Source of the DNA: DASQDT01 sp036380435
GTDB lineage: Bacteria; Acidobacteriota; Blastocatellia; Pyrinomonadales; Pyrinomonadaceae
Direction: 5' to 3'
Assembly (NCBI GenBank): GCA_036380435.1
Contig: DASVES010000525.1
Span: forward strand, 1 to 18,990
Length of the DNA: 18,990 nucleotides
The notes beneath the pieces were generated by a model. That model was given only the letters and a program-made list of their open reading frames with translations. It did no database searches and had not been told where the DNA came from. Position numbers and translations under genes: made by a program. Shown in pieces: positions 13,559-18,990 of the stretch. The stretch's first letter is position 1; the number at the start of each line of letters is the position of its first letter.

Positions 13559-14337
13559 CCCGGCAGCTTCACGTGCGGCATCCCGCGCAGGATGGCGCGC
13601 TGGCGACGCTGCACGCGCTTCAGGTTCGACTTGGGGTTCTGCGCCGTCGGCACGGGGTTGAAGACGGTGCGCGGGTTCGGGATCATCGCCGAGAGGAAGG
13701 CGGCCTCGCGCGCGTTGAGCGTGGCGGCCGGCTTGTTGAAGTAGGTTTGCGCCGCGGCCTCCGCCCCGTAGACGCCGTCGCCCCACTCGATGACGTTAAG
13801 ATAAATTTCCAGGATGCGGCGTTTGGGGAGCGAGCGTTCGAGGAAGTAGGTGATGAACACCTCGCGGCCCTTTCGCGCGAACGAACGCTCCGAGGAGAGG
13901 TAGAGGTTCTTGGCGAGCTGTTGGGTGATGGTCGAGGCTCCGCGCTTGAAGTGCGAGAGGTCGGGAATCCAGCTTTGCTCGTCCGTCTCGCCTTCCTCTT
14001 TGGCTTCCTTCTCGGCGGCGCGGCGGCCCTCCTCCCACGCCTTGCGGATGGCTTCGTAGTCGAAGCCGTCGTGCGCGGCGAAGTTCGTGTCCTCACCGGC
14101 CAGGACGGCGCGCTGCAACTCGGGCGAAATCTTCTCCAGCGGCACCCACTGCTGCACGCGTCTCGGCTCGCGCCCCTCTTTGCGGGCCTCCTCAAGCCGC
14201 GTCTCGATCATGCTGGTCGTCTCCGGGTTCTGCGTCCGCAGCCGCGACACGCGCGGGAAGGTCACAGCCTCGTACACGATCCAGAGCGTGAAGAGGGCGA
14301 ACAGGAAGAGGGCGAAAGTCTTAATCAGTCTCCACAT
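13555..14337 (-). CDS. mtgA: monofunctional peptidoglycan glycosyltransferase (GT51)
   Basis: The enzyme polymerises lipid II into glycan strands on the outer face of the cytoplasmic membrane. The 260-residue protein has one N-terminal membrane helix (about residues 5-22) and the GT51 motifs: AGEDTNFAAHDGFDY (80-94, catalytic E82), RGASTITQQLAKNLYL (132-147), RKGREVFITYFLE (155-167) and ILEIYLNVIEWGDGVYGAEA (175-194). No transpeptidase domain follows, so it is the monofunctional MtgA type. A charged insert (WEEGRRAAEKEAKEEGETDE, about 101-120) between motifs 1 and 2 is longer than usual. I chose ATG 14337; a TTG at 14352 would extend it by five residues into the heptamer array, and neither has a clear ribosome-binding site. 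Its stop is in the large inverted repeat. Confidence 0.93.
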   Translation of the reverse strand: MWRLIKTFALFLFALFTLWIVYEAVTFPRVSRLRTQNPETTSMIETRLEEARKEGREPRRVQQWVPLEKISPELQRAVLAGEDTNFAAHDGFDYEAIRKAWEEGRRAAEKEAKEEGETDEQSWIPDLSHFKRGASTITQQLAKNLYLSSERSFARKGREVFITYFLERSLPKRRILEIYLNVIEWGDGVYGAEAAAQTYFNKPAATLNAREAAFLSAMIPNPRTVFNPVPTAQNPKSNLKRVQRRQRAILRGMPHVKLPG

Positions 14338-14347
14338 AAAAACGGCT

Positions 14348-14375
14348 GTCAATCGTCAGTTGTCAGTCGGTAGTC
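14348..14375. repeat. heptamer array B, upstream of mtgA
   Basis: Four successive 7-base units GTCAATC, GTCAGTT, GTCAGTC and GGTAGTC lie in the presumed untranslated leader of mtgA. The units are imperfect copies of GTCAGTC. It is one of three different heptamer families within about 1.1 kb. Confidence 0.6.
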
Positions 14376-14422
14376 TGACGAACATAACTGTGTCCGACGT
14401 GCAAAATATAACGACCGCCGAA

Positions 14423-14428
14423 ATTATA
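14423..14428 (-). promoter_or_regulatory. candidate -10 box for mtgA
   Basis: A perfect TATAAT on the minus strand lies in the AT-rich gap between mtgA and the deacetylase gene. No good -35 box is found 16-18 bp upstream. If used, the leader would be about 80 bases and would include heptamer array B. Confidence 0.35.
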
Positions 14429-14456
14429 ACGCATGTGGCGGGGTAACGAGTTCGCC

Positions 14457-15410
14457 TTAAATCGCCGTGGAGTCCGGCCCCGCACTTTGAGCTTTGAGCT
14501 TTGAACCTTGAACTCCCTCGAAGACGGCCTTCGCCGCGCGAATGGTGTTGCAATGAATCTCGACGGTGTCGTCGATGTCGGCGGCGTAACCGCCGGACAT
14601 CACGGTCGCCACGGGTAACCCCGCGTCGCGGCAGGCGCGCAACACCAACTCGTCGCGGGCGCGCAAGCCGGAAATCGTGAGCGCGAGGCGGCCGAGCTTG
14701 TCGCCAGCGTATGGGTCTGCGCCGCCGAGGTAGAAGACGATGTCGGGCGCGTGCTCGAAGACGCGTGGCAGATGGCGGGCGAGCGCGTCGAGATATTCGT
14801 CATCGGCCGTCGCATCGGGCAGTTCCACGTCGAGCGTGGAGGCAGCCTTGAAGAGCGGGTAGTTCTTCGCGCCGTGCATCGAGAAGGTATACACGTCCGC
14901 GTCTCCGGCGAAGATGGTGGCGGTGCCGTTGCCCTGATGCACGTCGCAATCGACGACCGCCGCGCGCCGAATCAAACCGTCTCGACGCAGCACGCGGATG
15001 GCGACGGCCACGTCGTTCAGCACGCAGAAGCCCTCGCCGCGATCCGCGAAGGCGTGGTGCGTGCCGCCGGCAAGGTTCGAGCCGACGCGCTCCGCGAGCG
15101 CGCGGCGCGCGGCTCCAAGCGTGCCGCCCGTCGCGAGGAACGAGCGCCGCACGAGCGCCTTCGACCACGGCAGGCCCAGCCGGCGCAACTCGCGCGGCGT
15201 GAGCGCCCCGGCGCGCAGGCGCGTTACGTAATCCTCGGTGTGGACGAGCAACACATCTTCCACGGCCGCCGGTCGCGGCTCGACGATCTCCTGCGGCGCG
15301 AGTGTCCCCTCCCGAAGCAAACGGTCGCGCACCATCTCGAACTTCCGAATCGGGAAGACGTGCCCCTCGCCGATGTCCGCGTAGTAGCGTGGTGTGTAAA
15401 AAACTTTCAT
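14457..15410 (-). CDS. histone deacetylase/AcuC-family deacetylase
   Basis: The protein belongs to the zinc-dependent arginase/deacetylase fold that includes class I histone deacetylases, AcuC and polyamine deacetylases. Visible motifs: GGTHHAF with the catalytic histidine pair H118/H119, VVDCDVHQGNGT with zinc ligands D156 and H158, YLGGADPYAGDKLG with zinc ligand D232, and VMSGGY with the catalytic-tyrosine position Y275. ATG 15410 is chosen because MKVFYTPRYYADIGEGHVFP is the family N-terminus; the open frame extends 34 codons further without similarity. Length is 317 residues. The substrate may be an acetylated protein lysine or a small molecule; sequence alone does not decide. The last ~20 residues (after VFEGV) are encoded by a heptamer repeat and look like an added tail. 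mtgA follows 120 bp downstream on the same strand. Confidence 0.9.
   Translation of the reverse strand: MKVFYTPRYYADIGEGHVFPIRKFEMVRDRLLREGTLAPQEIVEPRPAAVEDVLLVHTEDYVTRLRAGALTPRELRRLGLPWSKALVRRSFLATGGTLGAARRALAERVGSNLAGGTHHAFADRGEGFCVLNDVAVAIRVLRRDGLIRRAAVVDCDVHQGNGTATIFAGDADVYTFSMHGAKNYPLFKAASTLDVELPDATADDEYLDALARHLPRVFEHAPDIVFYLGGADPYAGDKLGRLALTISGLRARDELVLRACRDAGLPVATVMSGGYAADIDDTVEIHCNTIRAAKAVFEGVQGSKLKAQSAGPDSTAI
14485..14512. repeat. heptamer array C, inside the deacetylase C-terminal codons
   Basis: Four successive 7-base units CTTTGAG, CTTTGAG, CTTTGAA and CCTTGAA on the plus strand. Read on the coding (minus) strand, they supply the codons for the residues QGSKLKAQS of the deacetylase tail. 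The period of seven is not a multiple of three, so the encoded residues are not periodic. Confidence 0.7.
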
Positions 15411-15606
15411 TCGTGACTCACGTGTGGTGGAGTGATATTGCCGGAAGATCGTTTGAGCTTCAATCGCCGCGGATTGGTAATGCGAAGGCGTCTCCCTGAT
15501 TCCGGCGCCCACCCCGTGTGACCCGAACGCGCCGCAGCCCGACGGCTGCTACTGCGACGGCCGGCTGCGGCTCAGGCATCCGGTCGTCGTCGCCTGAGGA
15601 TCGGTC

Positions 15607-15635
15607 TTGACCGTCAGAGTTGACGGGCGTATAAG
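15607..15635 (+). promoter_or_regulatory. sigma-70-type promoter of the cysteine-rich protein gene
   Basis: TTGACC (15607-15612), a 17-bp spacer and TATAAG (15630-15635) predict a start near 15642 and a leader of about 57 bases ahead of the ATG at 15699. It lies in the 288-bp gap between divergent genes; the rest of that gap is featureless except for GC-rich inverted segments near 15535-15570. Confidence 0.55.
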
Positions 15636-15698
15636 TCGGGCGTCGCCCCCTCACAGCTTCCGTTGGTCTGACCCTAATGCCCGCACAGGAGAAGCCTC

Positions 15699-17867
15699 AT
15701 GAATCCTCAACTCTCACCTACGCCTCAAAGAAGATTTGCTCTTCAGGTGGCGCTGCTGGCCGCGCTCGCCACGGTGTGCGGCGGCGTCATCATTTCAGGC
15801 ACGGCCCAATCGACGAAGGGGGAGCGGGAGTTTAAGAACACGGTGCCCGCGCACGTGCCCGTCAAGGTGAAGCTGAAGAATGAACAGTCGTTCAAGGACG
15901 CGAAGAATAAGAACTGGGCGCGTGGGCTGGAAATAGAGGTCAAGAACACTGGCAGTAAGCCGATTTACTTTCTGTATATGGCAGTCGTCATGCCGGATTT
16001 CGTACTCGAAGATGGAAACCCGGCGGGCTTTCAGTTGACGTATGGCAGAAAGGATTTAGTAATCCTTAGTACTCCGATTCAGCCTGACGACATTCCGATA
16101 ATGCCGGGCGACAGCGTCACCCTGAAAGTCTCCGCCAGTCAGCTCAAGGGCTTCGAGGGTCTGAGGGATGAAAAAAAGTGGCCGGACCCGAAGCGGGTCA
16201 GATTCGACATGCAGCTCATCAACTTCGGGGACGGTACGGGGCTCCGGTCTACTCAAGGGCTACCGTTGGCGCGTCCGGGTAAAAGAGTTTCCCAGACCAC
16301 ACCCACCCTGATGGACTGGCTGGACGTGGCGCCGCGCGCTCGCGATGTTTACGTGGATGATGCGTCTGTCAGGTTTGATAAAATTGATTGCCCCACGTCG
16401 CCCGCGAGCTTCTTGCGGGTAAATTTTTATCCCCCGAACAACATCAGGCACTTACGAGTCGCTGATTTATGCGGATGCCAGAACAGCAATGATTGTATGT
16501 GGGGGTACATCGGCTTCCCGAGCTGTCCTTGTGACGACCCGGGGGAATTTTTCGGTGTCATGCCGGGTGGAGGGTGCGCCAATCCCTATGCGGGCTGTTT
16601 GAGAGTCGAAACTGTAAATCGGTTTTGCGACACTCAGTACAATGGCAGACAGCAGTGTCAATTCCAGGAGGACGTGGGGAATTGCGCCATCGGCGACCCG
16701 ACGCCGACGCCGACGCCGACGCCCGGCCCGGCGGGCGGCGACTGCGACCCGGCGGCGCGGCCCACCTGCCCCTACTCCGACTGCAACCTCAGGACCGGCC
16801 AGTGGGAGTGCTGCGACCAGAACACGCGCCCCAACTCGAATTGCCCCTGCGAGTATTCCAACCTGTCGGGGAGCGTCGAGTGGGAGTGTCACCTCAACTG
16901 CCTCGCCTCCGGCTACAGCCCGGCAAACTTCCAACACTACCGGGCCACGGGCTGTGCGCCGAACTCCTACAACGAGGGCAACTGCTGCAAGTGCTACAAC
17001 CAGAATCCGACTTGCCCGTCGGGGTTCACGTGGGACAAGTCTCAGTGCAAATGCTGTAACTCGTCGGGGCAATGCACCGAAACCGTTGCCGGTGGCGGCG
17101 GTAGCGGCTGCGACAACCCGCCGCTGCCCGACGGCACCTGTGCCGACGGCAGCTATGTCGATGCCACAGGGTGCTGCGGCGGCGACTGGACTTGCAACCC
17201 GTACTGCTGCCAGACGGGGGAGGGGTGCAATAACTTCGGCGACCCCGAGCCGCCGCCCCTCACAGACATCCTTAACGACTCGCCGTCGCTGGCCCCGAAC
17301 CCGAACGACGACTGCTGCGACTACAGCCCCATCCTGGTGGACGTGTCCGGCGATGGCTTCGACCTCACCGGCGCGCACGGCGGCGTCCGCTTCGACATGC
17401 GGGGCGACGGCCGCCCGGCCGAGATGTCCTGGACGCGCTCAGGCTCCGACGACTCGTGGCTCTTCCTCGACCGCGACGGCAACGGCGTTGTAGATAACGG
17501 CAAGGAGTTGTTCGGCAACTACACCGAGCAGCCGCGCTCGGTGCGGCCCAACGGCTTCCGCGCCCTCGCCCAGTTCGACAAGGCCGAGCGGGGCGGCAAC
17601 GGCGACGGGTGGATTGACAGCCGTGACGGCGTCTTCGCCTCCTTGCGGCTGTGGCGGGACGCCAATCATAACGGCGTCTCCGAGCCGGGCGAGCTGCACA
17701 CCTTGCCGTCGTTCAAAGTCGTCTCGTTCTCGCTCGACTACAAGACTTCACTTCAGCGCGACCGACACGGCAACCGCTACAGGTACAGGGCGCCCGTCCG
17801 CATCGACGACGGGCGTCGGCTCTTCGGCCGCTGGGCGTGGGACGTGTTCCTCGTCGAAGCACAGTAG
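15699..17867 (+). CDS. secreted cysteine-rich protein with C-terminal RTX-like/EF-hand calcium-binding domain (722 aa)
   Basis: The N-terminus has a signal peptide (RRFALQVALLAALATVCGGV). Residues about 40-225 are a beta-rich, cysteine-free domain. Residues 231-540 contain about 39 cysteines, many as CC or CxC pairs, split by a PTPTPTPTP linker at about 334-342. The C-terminal 180 residues begin PILVDVSGDGFDLTG and contain LDRDGNGVVDNGKELFGN (from about 590), as in the domain associated with RTX exoproteins. A textbook EF-hand loop DANHNGVSEPGE (654-665) follows. It is probably exported and calcium-stabilised; adhesion or matrix function is guesswork. AGGAGAA (15687-15693) upstream of ATG 15699 confirms the start. 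DNA of the first half (about 15890-16680) is visibly AT-richer than the second half, suggesting a mosaic gene. A strong terminator follows. Confidence 0.8.
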   Translation: MNPQLSPTPQRRFALQVALLAALATVCGGVIISGTAQSTKGEREFKNTVPAHVPVKVKLKNEQSFKDAKNKNWARGLEIEVKNTGSKPIYFLYMAVVMPDFVLEDGNPAGFQLTYGRKDLVILSTPIQPDDIPIMPGDSVTLKVSASQLKGFEGLRDEKKWPDPKRVRFDMQLINFGDGTGLRSTQGLPLARPGKRVSQTTPTLMDWLDVAPRARDVYVDDASVRFDKIDCPTSPASFLRVNFYPPNNIRHLRVADLCGCQNSNDCMWGYIGFPSCPCDDPGEFFGVMPGGGCANPYAGCLRVETVNRFCDTQYNGRQQCQFQEDVGNCAIGDPTPTPTPTPGPAGGDCDPAARPTCPYSDCNLRTGQWECCDQNTRPNSNCPCEYSNLSGSVEWECHLNCLASGYSPANFQHYRATGCAPNSYNEGNCCKCYNQNPTCPSGFTWDKSQCKCCNSSGQCTETVAGGGGSGCDNPPLPDGTCADGSYVDATGCCGGDWTCNPYCCQTGEGCNNFGDPEPPPLTDILNDSPSLAPNPNDDCCDYSPILVDVSGDGFDLTGAHGGVRFDMRGDGRPAEMSWTRSGSDDSWLFLDRDGNGVVDNGKELFGNYTEQPRSVRPNGFRALAQFDKAERGGNGDGWIDSRDGVFASLRLWRDANHNGVSEPGELHTLPSFKVVSFSLDYKTSLQRDRHGNRYRYRAPVRIDDGRRLFGRWAWDVFLVEAQ

Positions 17868-17887
17868 CCGAAGCCCACGCTACAGAG

Positions 17888-17925
17888 AGACCGCCCGGAA
17901 GTCTGTGATGACTTCCGGGCGGTCT
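17888..17925. terminator. strong bidirectional terminator hairpin
   Basis: AGACCGCCCGGAAGTC (17888-17903) and GACTTCCGGGCGGTCT (17910-17925) form a perfect 16-bp stem with loop TGTGAT, between the convergent cysteine-rich protein and ABC permease genes. T-runs are short (TCTT on the plus side, TCTCTCT on the minus side), but position and stability fit a shared terminator. Confidence 0.8.
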
Positions 17926-17941
17926 TCACATCAGGCGACAA

Positions 17942-18772
17942 TCAATACTGAATCAAGCTGCCCTCGCGCTTGGCGCGGCGGACGGCGCGGGAGAAGACCC
18001 AGAGCGAGAAGGGGAGAAGGGCGGCGAGGAAGATGAGGAGCGTGACGAGCGGGTCGCGCACTTCGGCGAAGCCTTGCCCCTGGATGAGTACGCGGCGGAT
18101 GCCGTCGATGCCGTAGGTCGTGGGGAAGAGGCTGGAGACGAGGCCGAAGCCCTTGCCGGCGACGGAGGAGAGAAGCTGCGTCGGGAAGAAGACGCCGGAG
18201 AAGAGGGCGGAGCCGGTGCCGATGATGACGCCGAAGGGGTCGCCGCGCTTGAAGACCATCGCGAAGCTCGCCGAGAGGATACCGATGGAGGCGAGCACGA
18301 GTGTCGTGAGCAGGAGAAACAGGAGCGCGAGGAGGAAGTTGCCGCGGTAGTGGACGCCGAAGAGCACCCAGCCGAAGAAGAGGTAGAGGAACGAATGGAA
18401 GGTCGCCAGCACGAAGTCCCAGGCGGAGCTGGCGATGATGAGCGTCGGCACGTTGATGGGCGTCATCAGGACGCCTTCGAGCGTCCCCTGCGACTGCTCG
18501 GAGCGGATGGCGTTGGCGAGGCTGGAGAAGCCGACCATGAAATAGTTGAGGAAGGGAAGCGCGGTGATCCAGGCGAGGAAGGGGTCGCGCCACTGGTCGT
18601 AAGGGGTGTCGAAGCGCCCCGTGAAAATCCGCGAGATGAAGTAGAGCGTGGTGGTGACGAAGAGGATCGACATGATCCGCATGAAGAACTCCAGCCGGTA
18701 GCTCACCGCGAGCTGGAAGTCGCGCACCACGAAGGCGCGCACGCGCCCGAGCATCGACAGCAGTCGCCTCAA
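17942..18772 (-). CDS. ABC-2 type transporter permease
   Basis: The 276-residue protein has an amphipathic N-terminal segment (VRAFVVRDFQLAVSYRLEFF) and six membrane helices in the ABC-2 pattern. The coupling region EQSQGTLEGVLMTPI, typical of ABC-2 permeases, comes before helix 3, and LFPTTYGIDGIRRVLIQGQ before the last helix. Such permeases pair with a separate ATPase to export drugs, lipids or polysaccharides; the substrate is not visible. The TTG at 18772 is chosen because GGAGGT lies six bases upstream and it overlaps the ATPase stop codon by four bases, implying translational coupling. ATG 18754 would remove six residues and has no ribosome-binding site at proper distance. Confidence 0.9.
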   Translation of the reverse strand: MRRLLSMLGRVRAFVVRDFQLAVSYRLEFFMRIMSILFVTTTLYFISRIFTGRFDTPYDQWRDPFLAWITALPFLNYFMVGFSSLANAIRSEQSQGTLEGVLMTPINVPTLIIASSAWDFVLATFHSFLYLFFGWVLFGVHYRGNFLLALLFLLLTTLVLASIGILSASFAMVFKRGDPFGVIIGTGSALFSGVFFPTQLLSSVAGKGFGLVSSLFPTTYGIDGIRRVLIQGQGFAEVRDPLVTLLIFLAALLPFSLWVFSRAVRRAKREGSLIQY

Positions 18773-18990
18773 CCTCTCACCTCCGCCGCGCCCGCGGCCG
18801 TCGTCGCCGCGGGGCCGTCCGACTCCTTCTCGTAACGCTCGATCACGTCGAGCAGCGTCGCCCGCTCCGACTCGCAGGAGACGACGCGCGCGCCGTCCGC
18901 GAGCAGCAGCTTCAAGGCGCGGTCGAGACTGTCGTCGGAAGTCTCGCGCATGAAATTGACGGCGACACTTCCGCCGCCTTCGTCCGAGAC
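18769..18990 (-). CDS. C-terminal end of ABC transporter ATP-binding protein, truncated by window edge
   Basis: The frame is open to the window edge and encodes 73 residues. They match no catalytic motif because the Walker and signature motifs lie earlier. The pattern VSCESERATLLDVIERYEKE, with a preceding helix (SLDRALKLLLADGARV), fits the accessory C-terminal domain or tail of ATPases paired with ABC-2 permeases, as does overlap with the permease start. The call depends mainly on this context. Confidence 0.65.
   Translation of the reverse strand, partial: VSDEGGGSVAVNFMRETSDDSLDRALKLLLADGARVVSCESERATLLDVIERYEKESDGPAATTAAGAAEVRG

Noticed and set aside
13573..14373. 266-codon plus-strand frame opposite mtgA
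   Set aside because: Antisense shadow of a gene with complete GT51 motifs.
16698..16721. Four tandem CCGACG hexamers
   Set aside because: They encode the PTPTPTPT linker in frame, an ordinary coding repeat rather than a separate element.
16467..17378. 303-codon frame opposite the cysteine-rich protein
   Set aside because: It mirrors cysteine and glycine codons of the real gene as alanine, valine and arginine runs, and has no domain pattern.

Overview
This is high-GC bacterial chromosomal DNA. It most resembles Acidobacteriota, possibly class Blastocatellia. The grounds are the GC-rich coding style, a pilMNOPQ cluster ending in a Roadblock/MglB-type gene, large unrecognised conserved-looking proteins, and short heptamer-repeat arrays between genes. 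The assignment comes from pattern memory, not a search, and is moderately confident.

Region 1 (about 1-2640) looks accessory. It starts inside the C-terminal part of a superfamily 2 helicase of the type III restriction (Res) kind. After it come a possible 55-residue ORF, a leftward two-gene unit (an acidic 91-residue protein and a 103-residue SWIM zinc-finger protein), and a rightward 82-residue excisionase/MerR-like DNA-binding protein. The two transcription units diverge from one 87-bp AT-rich gap. That gap holds two good sigma-70-type promoters whose predicted start points fall at or within about two bases of the start codons, so both mRNAs look leaderless. Three copies of an operator-like 11-mer overlap the promoters. 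The block lies against the 3' end of a tRNA-Pro gene, a classic island integration position.

Region 2 (2643-6745) is housekeeping plus unknowns. It contains tRNA-Pro with its own promoter and terminator, rdgB (XTP/dITP diphosphatase), a 457-residue helical protein of unknown function, and a convergent 585-residue membrane-anchored protein of unknown function.

Region 3 (6975-13397) is the type IVa pilus alignment operon: pilM, pilN, pilO, pilP, pilQ and an MglB-like Roadblock protein. A good promoter lies about 335 bp upstream of pilM. The operon has GC-rich hairpins between pilN and pilO and between pilP and pilQ. PilM/N/O/P would form the inner-membrane and periplasmic alignment complex, PilQ the outer-membrane secretin. 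The Roadblock protein could link the machine to MglA-type polarity control.

Region 4 (13398-15410) contains a GC-rich hairpin, then a 41-bp perfect inverted repeat built from heptamers that separates the pil operon from the convergent mtgA gene. Next is a histone-deacetylase/AcuC-family gene. Three different heptamer arrays occur within about 1.1 kb, and one of them encodes the deacetylase C-terminal tail.

Region 5 (15607-18990) has a secreted cysteine-rich protein of 722 residues with a C-terminal RTX-like/EF-hand calcium-binding domain, a strong shared terminator, and a leftward ABC-2 exporter (permease plus the end of its ATPase) running off the window.
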